Below are positions 16,567 through 24,815 of a stretch of DNA of 50,925 nt, piece after piece (position 1 is the stretch's first letter; each line of letters begins with the position of its first letter). The translations under genes were made by a program, and so were the position numbers. A model generated the notes under the pieces. The model saw nothing but the letters and a program-made list of their open reading frames with translations, was not told where the DNA came from and ran no database searches. The stretch is from RGIG1918 sp964570895 (GTDB lineage: Bacteria; Cyanobacteriota; Vampirovibrionia; Gastranaerophilales; Gastranaerophilaceae), in contig CAZMZD010000010.1 in assembly GCA_964570895.1 (NCBI GenBank), forward strand, positions 1 to 50,925, read 5' to 3'.

Positions 16567-17989
16567 TACAATTTTGATATTTCCAATAATTGCAAGTGTT
16601 TTGATGTTTATATTTAGAAATAAACATTTTGCGACACTATTGGTGAATTTATACGCTATTTTGCACACGGTAATTTCAGTTTCATTTGCAATGGGTTTAA
16701 ACTATGGCGCAAAAACACGTTATTTTGCCCTAGATAGTACAAACTTAATTTTCCTTCTGGTTTTGTCTTTTGTATATTTAATGGTTGCAATATACAATAC
16801 AAGCTATGTTAAAACCTTTGATGTGAAAGATAAAAGAGTTGTTAAGTATTCGTTTATGACTCTTATTTTTGTGCTTTCAATGACGGGCACAATTTTAAGC
16901 ACAAACCTTGGGCTTGCTTGGGTTTTGATTGAGGCAACAACGCTCTCGAGCGCTTATTTAATTTATTTCAACAAAACAAAACACGCAATTGAAGCCGCTT
17001 GGAAATATGTTTTTATATGTTCAATCGGGATTGCGCTTGCGTATGTCGGTATTATATTCTTGAGTATTTCAACGGGAAATATCAACACTTTGAATTTTAC
17101 TGAATTATATAAATATGCAGGGCAGTTTGACCCAATATGGCTAAAACTCGCGTTTATTTTTATGCTGTTTGGCTTTGGTGCAAAAATGGGGCTCGCACCT
17201 GTACATTTTTGGTTGCCGGACGCTCACTCTGAAGCGCCAAGCCCAATTTCAGCGCTTCTTTCTGCGACTTTATTAAACTCTGCATTTTTTGTGATTGTTA
17301 AAATTTATAAAATGATGACCGTTGCAAATTGCGTAGATTATGCAAAAACAATGTTTTTTGTGATGGGCTTTTTGTCTTTGTTTGTGACCGCTGTTTTTGT
17401 TTATCATATTAAAAATTATAAAAGAATGCTTGCATATTCTTCTATTGAAAATATGGGGATTTTAGCAATTGGTTTAGCGCTTGGTGGCTGGGCTTATTAT
17501 GCCGTTATTTTACACCTTATAGGGCATTCGCTTGCAAAGGCTTCTTTCTTTTTAACATCAGGAAATGTGCTTGAGCTTTTTGGAACAAAAAGAATAAAAT
17601 CGATTAATGGTTTAATGAAGGCAGACAATAAAACGGGTTGGCTTTGGGTTGTGTCTTTTCTTGCAATATGCGCGTTTCCAACATCAGTTTTATTTATAAG
17701 TGAATTTTTAATAATAAAAGAAATGCTCATCCGCGGAAATTATGCACTTTGTGCTTTGTTTGTTCTTTTGCTCACGATTGTTCTTTATGGCATTGGTCAG
17801 GTTGTAATTAAAATGGCGTACGGCAAATTAAGCGAAGAAAAAGCAAAATTGGTGCTTGAAAACAAGAAAAAAATTACAATGCTTATGTATATTCCGCAAT
17901 TTGTGATGTTACTCCTTGTTTTTGTGCTTGGGGTGTACATTCCGCCGTTTTTAAACAATATAATAAAAGCTGCAGTTTTAGGGTTTTAA
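16559..17989 (+). CDS. hyfF: Ehr-type complex antiporter subunit, HyfF/NuoN-like
   Basis: A 476-residue polytopic membrane protein, the second antiporter-like subunit of the complex and paralogous to HyfB. Hallmarks are WVLIEATTLSSAYLIYF, GFGAKMGLAPVHFWLPDAHS and MLAYSSIENMGI, the same lysine, histidine and glutamate-bearing helices as in NuoL/M/N. Having two such subunits suggests more than one ion translocated per turnover, by analogy with complex I. It overlaps hyfE by 8 bp and is followed after 15 bp by the large soluble subunit. Confidence 0.85.
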   Translation: MINTILIFPIIASVLMFIFRNKHFATLLVNLYAILHTVISVSFAMGLNYGAKTRYFALDSTNLIFLLVLSFVYLMVAIYNTSYVKTFDVKDKRVVKYSFMTLIFVLSMTGTILSTNLGLAWVLIEATTLSSAYLIYFNKTKHAIEAAWKYVFICSIGIALAYVGIIFLSISTGNINTLNFTELYKYAGQFDPIWLKLAFIFMLFGFGAKMGLAPVHFWLPDAHSEAPSPISALLSATLLNSAFFVIVKIYKMMTVANCVDYAKTMFFVMGFLSLFVTAVFVYHIKNYKRMLAYSSIENMGILAIGLALGGWAYYAVILHLIGHSLAKASFFLTSGNVLELFGTKRIKSINGLMKADNKTGWLWVVSFLAICAFPTSVLFISEFLIIKEMLIRGNYALCALFVLLLTIVLYGIGQVVIKMAYGKLSEEKAKLVLENKKKITMLMYIPQFVMLLLVFVLGVYIPPFLNNIIKAAVLGF

Positions 17990-18004
17990 AATTAGGGTAA
18001 AAAT

Positions 18005-19471
18005 ATGGATAATTGGTTAAAAATAAAAAATAATGAAAGAGTGGACTTGGCGCTTATTCCGGTGCTTCCGGTATTTGAACTGCGAGAAGAAATAATTAGC
18101 CTCAATAAAAGGCCGCTTGCATTTTTTGGTAAAGATTGGGGCAAGGGTTATGTGCGTTTGTTTGTTGTTCTTGCGGATGACAATGCGGGCGAAATGTTCG
18201 TTTCGTCCACTATTTTTGACTCTTCAATGCGTGAGTATGAGTCTTTAACGCAAGTTATCCCGTCTTTCCACATGTTTGAAAGAGAATTTTATGAACAATT
18301 TGGAATAAAACCTCTAAATCACCCTTGGCTAAAGCCCGTAAGACAAAATCAAGATGACTATGAATTTTTTGAGATGACAGGTGAAGAAGTGCACGAAGTG
18401 GCAGTCGGGCCAATACATGCGGGTGTTATTGAACCTGGGCACTTTAGATTTATGTGCCACGGCGAAACTGTCTACCATCTTGAAATTATGCTTGGTTATC
18501 AGCACAGAGGGGTTGAAAATTTAATTCTTGAAGCACCTTCTAACCAGCTCGCAGAGTCTATTGCGGGGGATAGTGTTGTTGCGTATAACACTGCGTATTC
18601 TCAAGTTGTAGAGGCGCTTCGCGGTATAAAAATTTCAAACAAGGCTGAATTAATTAGAAAAGCAGCACTTGAGATGGAGCGCATGGCAATTCATATTGGC
18701 GATATGGGCGCAATTTCGGGCGATATTGCATATTCTATGGGCGCTGCTGTTTTTGGAGTTACAAGAACTCTCGGGATAAACACTTTGCTTGAATGGTCAG
18801 GCAGCAGGTTTGCAAGGGGTTTGGTGGCTGTTGGTGGTGTGAATTTTGACCTTTCACCGGAGCTTATAAAATCCACACTTAAAACTTTAGACAAGGTTGA
18901 AGCGGATGTTGTGCGTATGACAAAAACTATGCTTAAAAATTCAACCGTTATGTCCCGTCTTGAAAAAACAGGCACGGTGAGCAAAGAGCGCGCCGAGGAA
19001 ATTGGGCTTGTGGGAATGGCGGCAAGGGCTTCTGGCTATGCGCTTGATTCGCGCTTTGATTTTCCTGACAGGTGGATGACTGAACTTGGGTTTAGTCAAA
19101 AAGATTTTAAAGCCCAAGGGGACGTTAATTCAAGGTTTAAATTAAGATATAAAGAAATTAAACAATCAATTTCAATGGTTAGAAAGATTTTGAACAAGCT
19201 TAAAGATTATAGTGATGAAAGCATCTTGTGCGCTTCGCCATCTGATTATATTCCCGATTCTTTTGTTGTTTCAATTGTTGAAGGTTGGCGCGGCGAAGTG
19301 GTGCATATTGGGATGACGGATGGATGTGGCAATTTAAGCCGTTATAAAATAAAGGATCCGTCGTTTAATAATTGGTACGGGCTTGCGCTTGCGGTTCGAA
19401 ACAATGGCGTTTCGGATTTTCCGCTTTGCAATAAAAGCTTCAATCTGTCGTACTCCGGATTTGATTTATAA
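18005..19471 (+). CDS. hyfG: Ehr-type large subunit (NuoC-NuoD fusion) without [NiFe] cysteines
   Basis: A 488-residue peripheral subunit. Residues 1-110 form a NuoC-like domain (SFHMFEREFYEQFGI). Residues 130-488 form the NuoD/HycE-like domain: GPIHAGVIEPGHFRF, HLEIMLGYQHRGVENL and ERMAIHIGDMGAI. In true group 4 hydrogenases this domain has CxxC near the N-terminus (RVCGIC) and DPCxxC at the C-terminus. Here the first position reads SIAGDS (residues 185-190) and the second SDFPLCNKSFNLS, so the four nickel ligands are absent. The protein has only four cysteines, none in a CxxC pair. This is the defining trait of energy-converting hydrogenase-related (Ehr) complexes, whose electron acceptor is unknown. 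No C-terminal processing peptide is evident either, which fits a nickel-free protein. Confidence 0.87.
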   Translation: MDNWLKIKNNERVDLALIPVLPVFELREEIISLNKRPLAFFGKDWGKGYVRLFVVLADDNAGEMFVSSTIFDSSMREYESLTQVIPSFHMFEREFYEQFGIKPLNHPWLKPVRQNQDDYEFFEMTGEEVHEVAVGPIHAGVIEPGHFRFMCHGETVYHLEIMLGYQHRGVENLILEAPSNQLAESIAGDSVVAYNTAYSQVVEALRGIKISNKAELIRKAALEMERMAIHIGDMGAISGDIAYSMGAAVFGVTRTLGINTLLEWSGSRFARGLVAVGGVNFDLSPELIKSTLKTLDKVEADVVRMTKTMLKNSTVMSRLEKTGTVSKERAEEIGLVGMAARASGYALDSRFDFPDRWMTELGFSQKDFKAQGDVNSRFKLRYKEIKQSISMVRKILNKLKDYSDESILCASPSDYIPDSFVVSIVEGWRGEVVHIGMTDGCGNLSRYKIKDPSFNNWYGLALAVRNNGVSDFPLCNKSFNLSYSGFDL

Positions 19472-19481
19472 GGATAAAAAT

Positions 19482-20240
19482 ATGTTTGACACATTAAAAT
19501 CAAGAATTTTTCAAGGGCAACAATTTATAAAAGATATCGTGCGAGCGCCTATGCGCGAGCAGTTTAGGGGTTTTCCAAAATTGGACGATGCAAAATGCGC
19601 CACTTGCAATAAGTGTTTAAATGTTTGCCCGACGGGCGCGCTAAAATTAAATCCGCTCACAATCGATATGGGAAAATGCACATTTTGCGGAGCTTGTAAA
19701 AATGTGTGTGAAGCTGGTGCAATTGATTTTTCAAATTACTATAAACTTTTTTCAGATAAAAGAGAAAATCTTATTGTGACAGAAAATATGACAGAAGCAG
19801 ATTTTGAAAAAACCGCGCTTGAAGTGCGTCATGAAATTGTTTCGATGTTTTCACATTCACTAAAATTGAGGCAAGTATCAGCTGGTGGTTGCAATGGCTG
19901 CGAAATGGAGCTTAATGCTTGCTCTAATGCTAATTTTGATATGGGAAGGTTTGGGATTGATTTTGTTGCTTCTCCTCGTCATGCAGACGGGATTGTTATA
20001 ACGGGGCCAATTTCAGACAATATGGCGTTTGCGCTTGAAGATTGCTATAAATCTGTGCCTAATCCAAAAATTGTTATTTTGTGCGGAGCTTGCGCAATAT
20101 CAGGCGGGGTTTTTCAAAACAGCACAAAATTGAACAGAGAGTTTTTAGAGAAATATCCGATTGATTTATATATTGCTGGTTGCCCTGTGCACCCTCTGAC
20201 ATTCATAAATGCCGTTTTGAGGTTTGTTAGAGGGAAGTAA
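19482..20240 (+). CDS. Ehr-type fused ferredoxin and NuoB-like small subunit (HyfH-HyfI)
   Basis: A 252-residue fusion. Residues 35-80 form a two-cluster ferredoxin domain: CATCNKCLNVCP (C39, C42, C45, C49) and CTFCGACKNVC (C66, C69, C72, C76), binding two [4Fe-4S] clusters. Residues 130-252 form the NuoB/small hydrogenase subunit: AGGCNGCEMELNA (C137, C140), LCGACAISGG (C204) and AGCPVHP (C234), the four ligands of the proximal cluster. All iron-sulfur ligands are intact, so electrons can reach the large subunit even though the [NiFe] site is missing there. The frame is open from 19383 inside the previous gene; ATG 19482, after AAGGA, is the natural start. It is the last gene of the operon. 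Confidence 0.87.
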   Translation: MFDTLKSRIFQGQQFIKDIVRAPMREQFRGFPKLDDAKCATCNKCLNVCPTGALKLNPLTIDMGKCTFCGACKNVCEAGAIDFSNYYKLFSDKRENLIVTENMTEADFEKTALEVRHEIVSMFSHSLKLRQVSAGGCNGCEMELNACSNANFDMGRFGIDFVASPRHADGIVITGPISDNMAFALEDCYKSVPNPKIVILCGACAISGGVFQNSTKLNREFLEKYPIDLYIAGCPVHPLTFINAVLRFVRGK

Positions 20241-20832
20241 ATATAACCTGTCATCCTGGAAGCGTAGAAAATGAGGAGAAGCCGTAATTTTCAAGCTGTT
20301 CAGGATCTTATTAATTATGATGCGCAACAAATAATGTGGAGCTTTATTAGCTTATAAGATGCTGAAACAAGTTCAGCATGACGTATTTTTGTTGTATTGC
20401 ACTAAAATATTTAACCTGTCATCCTGAATTTATTTCAGGATCTTATAAGCCTTGGGTGTAACGGACAATTTTTGCAAAAAACAAATTTTGCTAAAATTCG
20501 CTTGTGGGGTACGGTTTCGTTTTCGCCCTACGCAAAATCCGCTTCTTGGATTTTGCTTCACGCTTCGCAGTCACTCACCAAATTTGCTTTGCGCAAATTC
20601 TCGTTCGTTTTGCTCCGCGCTACTTCGGGTCTTCGCTTCGCATACGCCCTACGCAAAATCCGCAAAATAAAGCCACAGTGGAAAAACTGTGGCTAACTAA
20701 CAAGGATGACAATAAATTTGTTTATAATTTTTTAATTATATTTAATTTTCTCTCTCTGATATGTTATTCGTCTTATTTAATTTTTAGTTTAGCCCTTTTG
20801 CTTAAATATCCTCTATATGATGTAGTTACGCC
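20241..20832. repeat. Repeat island 3 (downstream of the Ehr operon)
   Basis: There is no supported gene. It holds the 62-bp element (20249-20310), an ATGCTGAAACAAGTTCAGCAT hairpin (about 20358-20380), an ATCCTGAATTTATTTCAGGAT hairpin (20420-20440), and a ~230-bp block at 20460-20690 in which GCCCTACGCAAAATCCGC occurs twice (20527 and 20646). A perfect hairpin AGCCACAGT/ACTGTGGCT lies at 20671-20694 and lacks a T-tract. The rest is AT-rich and featureless. Confidence 0.7.
20249..20310 (+). repeat. 62-bp palindromic element, copy 3
   Basis: TGTCATCCTGGAAGCGTAG through GCTGTTCAGGATCTT, nine bases after the stop of the last Ehr gene. Confidence 0.85.
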
Positions 20833-20860
20833 AAAAAAGCCTTGCGGCACAAGGCTTTTT
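20833..20860. terminator. Bidirectional rho-independent terminator
   Basis: AAAAAAGCCTTG pairs with CAAGGCTTTTT around the short loop CGGCA. It lies between the convergent Ehr operon and the minus-strand prenyltransferase gene and can serve both. Confidence 0.8.
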
Positions 20861-20912
20861 GAAAAAACATATTATACAAAAGGTGTATTTTAAATTTAAT
20901 TTGTTACAAAAA

Positions 20913-21908
20913 TTAAGGAATGAAAGGAGTGTTTATTGCAATAAGTCTTGCGCAAGCGCAGAAAATTGCAAAATAAACAGCTAAATTTCTTGCCAAATAA
21001 AATCTATACATAAAATAGTGCATATTGTGTTTTTTAATTTCTTCCCAATTTTCCATAACGCCCATATACCATCTTGGCCTTAATTCTTTATCTTCGAGGT
21101 TGATATATGCTTTCATAGAGTTTATAAGCTCAACGGCAATTGGAATTGTGATACAAGCAAAAATCATAATTCCGTTTATCAAATAAAGAGAAACTAATAT
21201 TCCAAGGTTTAAATATGCGCCAAAAATCAGCCAGCCAAGAAGTCTGATTGCATTTTGCTTATTTTGACATATCATAGCAAGGGTCTTTTTGCCACATTTT
21301 TCATCATTTTCCCAATCCATAATTGAATGCGTGTGAGCAAGCGCCACAATTAAAAGCGCAAGCGAAAGTGAAAAATGCGCAAGGTTCAAGCTTGTGTTTC
21401 CTGTCATCACATAAAAACAAGCGTTAGGTAAAATATACCCAAACAATATGCCGATAATTATCTCGGCTGAATAAAATTTGCTTGAAATTGGGTAAAGTAA
21501 AATAAGAATTGCTGAAACGAGCGCTATTGTAAGGATTTTTGCTCCGTATAACATAAAAAAGTATGCTCCGCAAACAATTGCAACGCCAAAGAGTAAAATA
21601 TCAAGCGCAAGAGCCACTTTGAGCGGAATTGTGCCGTTTAATATTAAACGCGCTTTTGCACTGTTACAAAAGTCTATCTCATTTAATTTTTCACCTTTTT
21701 TAAGCCTTAATGTGACATCTAAAATATCGTCAAACAAGTTTCCGCCAAGGTGTAAACAAATCACGCTGATAAGCGTCAAAAATGCGTTTAACTTGTTCAC
21801 TTGTTCGTAATTTGCCCAACAAAGCGAAACAAAAAACGCTGAAAGCGTTATAGGGAGCACGTACGCCCTTGTTAGCTCTGCAAAGTTTTTCATAATTTTT
21901 TTAATCAT
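20913..21908 (-). CDS. UbiA-family membrane prenyltransferase
   Basis: A 331-residue polytopic membrane protein with about eight to nine helices. The first aspartate-rich motif is GGNLFDDILD (N57, D60, D61, D64). The second is HSIMDWENDEKCGKKTLA (around residues 190-207). These bind Mg2+ and the prenyl diphosphate in UbiA enzymes, which attach isoprenoid chains to aromatic or other acceptors (quinones, haem, lipids). The sequence is closest in feel to MenA-like proteins of the superfamily, but no quinone genes lie nearby, so the acceptor is unknown. The start at ATG 21908 is supported by AAGGGA about 8 bp upstream. It lies 25 bp downstream of hydG and is probably co-transcribed, though a functional link is not obvious. 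Confidence 0.75.
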   Translation of the reverse strand: MIKKIMKNFAELTRAYVLPITLSAFFVSLCWANYEQVNKLNAFLTLISVICLHLGGNLFDDILDVTLRLKKGEKLNEIDFCNSAKARLILNGTIPLKVALALDILLFGVAIVCGAYFFMLYGAKILTIALVSAILILLYPISSKFYSAEIIIGILFGYILPNACFYVMTGNTSLNLAHFSLSLALLIVALAHTHSIMDWENDEKCGKKTLAMICQNKQNAIRLLGWLIFGAYLNLGILVSLYLINGIMIFACITIPIAVELINSMKAYINLEDKELRPRWYMGVMENWEEIKKHNMHYFMYRFYLARNLAVYFAIFCACARLIAINTPFIP

Positions 21909-21933
21909 ACTCTATCCCTTTATGTTTGCAGGT

Positions 21934-23352
21934 TTAAAATCTGAAATCTCTTTCGCCCGCTTCAATTTTTTTCAAATTATCTGTCAAAATTTCTTTAACT
22001 TTTGAATTTTCAAACTCCGCAAGTTCTTTTTCAATTAATTTTTCGCCCACAAGTTTTGTGCCTTCGCTTGCGTAGTCTTCAAGGTATTCTTTAAGCGTTA
22101 TAAGCGCGTTCGGGTGGCAGCAATTTTGAATTTGTTTTGATTTGCAAATCTCCATAAATCTTTCGCCTGTGCGCCCTTCTCTATAGCATGCCGTGCAGAA
22201 ACTTGGCAAATAGCCAAGCTCCATAAGCCATTTCATAACTTCGTCAAGGCTTCTTGTGTCTGTCACATCGAATTGTGAAGAGTCTTCTTCCGTGGTGTTT
22301 CCTTCCGCGTAACCGCCAATTGATGTTTTAGAACCGCCTGAAATTTGTGAAATGCCAAGGTTTAAAACTCTGGCGCGAACTTTTGCTGATTCTCTTGTAG
22401 AGCATATCATACCGGTATATGGTACGGCAACTCTAATGCAGGCAACGATTTTGCAGAATGTGTCGTCATCTATTCCGTTATCAAATTTAGTTGGGTCGAT
22501 GTCGTCTGCGTGCCTAATTCGCGGAACGCTGATTGTGTGCGGGCCAACGTTGTGCACTGCTTCTAGGTGCTCTGTGTGCATTAAAAGCCCTGCAAATTCA
22601 TACTTGTATCTTTCTAGCCCAAATAACACGCCAAGCCCAACGTCGTCAATTCCGCCTTCCATTGCCCTGTCCATTGCCTCCGTGTGGTATGCGTAATTGT
22701 GCTTAGGGCCTGTCGGGTGTAGTTTTTCGTAAGAGTCTTTGTGGTATGTTTCTTGGAATAGAATATAAGTCCCAATTCCTGCTTCCTTTAGTTTTTTGTA
22801 ATTTTCAACGGTTGTTGCCGCAATGTTCACATTCGCTCTTCTTATTGCGCCGTTTTTATGATGAATGCCATAGATTGTTTTAATACTTTCTAAAACATAC
22901 TCAATTGGGTTATGGATTGGGTCTTCGCCTGTTTCAATGGCTATCCTTTTGTGCCCCATATCTTGAAGTGCGATGACTTCTTTTTCTATTTCTTCTTGGG
23001 TCATTTTTTTTCTTGGAATGTGCCTGTTTTGCGCGTGGTACGGGCAATATACACAACCGTTAACGCAATAGTTTGATAAATATAAGGGCGCAAAAAGAAC
23101 TATTCTGTTTCCGTAAAATTCTTGTTTAATTTCTCGCGCTAATTCAAAAATTTCTTCATTTTTTTCTTTTATTTCGCAAGCAAGCAAAACAGAGGCTTCT
23201 CTGTGCTCTAGCCCTTTTTTTTCTTTGGCACGTGTTATAATTCTATCTATAAGTTCGACATTGTTTTTATTTTTTTCAGCATACTCAAGAGTTTCCATAA
23301 TTTCGTCATGGGATATAAACTCCTCTGCCTTAAGTGATTTTTTATTATACAT
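21934..23352 (-). CDS. hydG: [FeFe] hydrogenase H-cluster radical SAM maturase HydG
   Basis: A 472-residue radical SAM tyrosine lyase. It splits tyrosine into p-cresol and dehydroglycine to provide the CO and CN ligands of the [FeFe] hydrogenase H-cluster. The radical SAM cluster motif CVNGCVYC (C96, C100, C103) is followed by the family segments ETGEDP, FQETYH and GVLFGL. The C-terminal auxiliary cluster region contains FCTACYREGRTGERFM, which separates HydG from its relative ThiH. The length matches the family. The ATG at 23352 has AAGGA about 8 bp upstream. Its presence implies an [FeFe] hydrogenase plus HydE and HydF elsewhere in the genome. It is transcribed divergently from infA across a 297-bp AT-rich gap. 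Confidence 0.93.
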   Translation of the reverse strand: MYNKKSLKAEEFISHDEIMETLEYAEKNKNNVELIDRIITRAKEKKGLEHREASVLLACEIKEKNEEIFELAREIKQEFYGNRIVLFAPLYLSNYCVNGCVYCPYHAQNRHIPRKKMTQEEIEKEVIALQDMGHKRIAIETGEDPIHNPIEYVLESIKTIYGIHHKNGAIRRANVNIAATTVENYKKLKEAGIGTYILFQETYHKDSYEKLHPTGPKHNYAYHTEAMDRAMEGGIDDVGLGVLFGLERYKYEFAGLLMHTEHLEAVHNVGPHTISVPRIRHADDIDPTKFDNGIDDDTFCKIVACIRVAVPYTGMICSTRESAKVRARVLNLGISQISGGSKTSIGGYAEGNTTEEDSSQFDVTDTRSLDEVMKWLMELGYLPSFCTACYREGRTGERFMEICKSKQIQNCCHPNALITLKEYLEDYASEGTKLVGEKLIEKELAEFENSKVKEILTDNLKKIEAGERDFRF

Positions 23353-23649
23353 TTTACTTTCCTTACCTTATATATAATTTTATATCAAAATTTAGTATTT
23401 TTAAGCATGCTTTTATGTTTATTTTTTAAAATAAATGAATTATTAAAATATTATTTTTTTAATTAAATTGTGGCTTCAAAGCCTTGTATAGCTTGAAAGT
23501 TTAAAATCGCACATTTTTAATAGGTTAATTAGTTTATAAAAATAAACATAATTTATGTTAAGAAAAATTGCCTTTAATTCAAATAAATACTTGCATTTTA
23601 ATATTTATGTAATAATATTTTTTTACATTCGTCATTCAGAAAGGTACAA
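23353..23649. promoter_or_regulatory. Divergent intergenic region hydG/infA
   Basis: About 80% A+T. It holds the infA promoter at its right end. On the minus strand an AT-rich leader and AAGGA precede hydG. A short hairpin GGCTT-CAAAGCC lies near 23472-23483. No gene is seen. Confidence 0.5.
23591..23618 (+). promoter_or_regulatory. Promoter of the infA-rplI operon
   Basis: TTGCAT at 23591-23596 and TAATAT at 23613-23618, with a 16-bp spacer, lie 32 bp before the infA ATG. The ribosome binding site AAAGGT follows. Confidence 0.55.
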
Positions 23650-23868
23650 ATGGCTAAAGATGATGTAATTGAATTTGAAGGTAAAATACTAGAAGCATTG
23701 CCAAGCGCTATGTTTCGAGTTGAACTTGAAAACGGTCATGAAATTCTAGCTCATGTATCAGGTAAAATCAGAAAGAACTTCATAAGAATTCTTCCTGGTG
23801 ACATGGTAAAAGTCGAAATGACTCCATACGACCTTACAAGAGGCAGAATTACATTTAGAATGAAATAA
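23650..23868 (+). CDS. infA: Translation initiation factor IF-1
   Basis: A 72-residue single OB-fold protein that binds the A site of the 30S subunit during initiation. It starts MAKDDVIEFEGKILEALPSA, with the family segments NGHEILAHVSGKIRKNFI and the ending DLTRGRITFRMK. Length and sequence match IF-1 throughout. It heads the ribosomal operon here behind its own promoter, without the secY-adk-map genes that usually precede it. Confidence 0.97.
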   Translation: MAKDDVIEFEGKILEALPSAMFRVELENGHEILAHVSGKIRKNFIRILPGDMVKVEMTPYDLTRGRITFRMK

Positions 23869-23885
23869 TAATAAGGAATAAAACA

Positions 23886-23999
23886 ATGAAAGTTAGAGCA
23901 TCTGTAAAACCAATGTGTAAAGATTGCCAAGTTATTAAAAGACGCGGCAGAGTTACAGTTGTGTGCAAACACCCTAAGCACAAACAAAGACAAGGTTAA
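23886..23999 (+). CDS. rpmJ: 50S ribosomal protein L36
   Basis: A 37-residue protein starting MKVRASVKPMCKDCQVIKRR and ending CKHPKHKQRQG. The zinc ligands CxxC (MCKDC), C and H (CKHPKH) are intact, so this is the zinc-binding form. It starts 17 bp after the infA stop behind AAGGAA, the standard position for rpmJ. Confidence 0.96.
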   Translation: MKVRASVKPMCKDCQVIKRRGRVTVVCKHPKHKQRQG

Positions 24000-24024
24000 T
24001 TAAAGGTAATTTAGGAGAACATAA

Positions 24025-24393
24025 ATGGCAAGATTGGCTGGGGTAGATTTACCTCGTAACAAAAGAATTATAGTAGGACTTACCTATATTTTCGGTATAG
24101 GACCTGCAAGAAGTGCAAAAATTTTAGAAGCATGCGGTATTTCACCTGACATCAGAACAGATGATTTAACTGATGACGATATTAGAAAATTAAGAGATGA
24201 AATCGCTCACTATTCAATCGAAGGTGACTTAAAAAGGGAAATCACTCTTAACATTAAGAGATTGAGCGAAATCGGTTCATTCAGAGGTATGCGTCATAGA
24301 AAATCATTACCATGCAGAGGACAAAGAACAAAAACTAATGCTCGTACTCGCAGAGGTAAAAAATCAGGCCCTATCGCTGGTAAAAAGAAATAA
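24025..24393 (+). CDS. rpsM: 30S ribosomal protein S13
   Basis: A 122-residue protein of the small-subunit head that contacts the P-site tRNA and the 50S bridge. It starts MARLAGVDLPRNKRI, contains the helix-hairpin-helix TYIFGIGPARSAKIL, and ends in the basic tail RGQRTKTNARTRRGKKSG. Length and motifs match the family. A GGAG ribosome binding site lies upstream. It continues the operon between rpmJ and rpsK. Confidence 0.97.
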   Translation: MARLAGVDLPRNKRIIVGLTYIFGIGPARSAKILEACGISPDIRTDDLTDDDIRKLRDEIAHYSIEGDLKREITLNIKRLSEIGSFRGMRHRKSLPCRGQRTKTNARTRRGKKSGPIAGKKK

Positions 24394-24411
24394 TCATAAA
24401 GGAATATTATA

Positions 24412-24798
24412 ATGGCTAAACCTACAAAAACGAAAAAGAAAGAAAGAAAGAATGTATTACAAGGTGTGGTTTATATTCAATCAACCTTCAATAATACAAT
24501 TGTAACTTCAACTGACACTCAAGGTAATGCTGTTGCATGGGCTTCAGCAGGTGGCTGTGGTTTCAAGGGTGCTAGAAAAGGCACTCCGTTTGCTGCTCAA
24601 TCTGCAGCTGAAATCGTTGCTAAAAAATCACTTGATTGCGGTATGAAAAAAGTTGAAGTTTATATCAAAGGTCCCGGTTCAGGTCGAGAAACGGCAATCA
24701 GAGCAATTCAAGCAACAGGTCTTGAAATTACATTAATTAAAGATGTAACTCCAATTCCGCACAATGGTTGCAGACCACCTAAGAAACGTAGAGTATAA
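24412..24798 (+). CDS. rpsK: 30S ribosomal protein S11
   Basis: A 128-residue platform protein near the mRNA exit site. Visible family segments are QSTFNNTIVTSTD, GCGFKGARKGTPFAAQ, KGPGSGRETAIRA and the C-terminal IPHNGCRPPKKRRV. It starts 18 bp after rpsM with an AAGGAA ribosome binding site. Confidence 0.97.
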   Translation: MAKPTKTKKKERKNVLQGVVYIQSTFNNTIVTSTDTQGNAVAWASAGGCGFKGARKGTPFAAQSAAEIVAKKSLDCGMKKVEVYIKGPGSGRETAIRAIQATGLEITLIKDVTPIPHNGCRPPKKRRV

Positions 24799-24815
24799 TA
24801 TAAGGAACTCATAAA

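Noticed and set aside
13011..20240. Functional [NiFe] hydrogenase 4 / formate hydrogenlyase
   Set aside because: The large subunit lacks all four nickel-binding cysteines, and no formate dehydrogenase or hyp maturation genes are in the window.
13011..20240. NADH:quinone oxidoreductase (complex I)
   Set aside because: No NuoE/F/G, A or J genes, the large subunit resembles HycE rather than NuoD at its ends, and HyfB/HyfE types are present.
20671..20694. Hairpin AGCCACAGT/ACTGTGGCT as a terminator
   Set aside because: There is no T-tract after the stem, so rho-independent termination is unlikely. It is more likely another intergenic palindrome.
20452..20893. Three overlapping plus-strand open frames downstream of the Ehr operon
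   Set aside because: They lie in repeat sequence in all frames, one runs through the terminator at 20833-20860, and none has a ribosome binding site.
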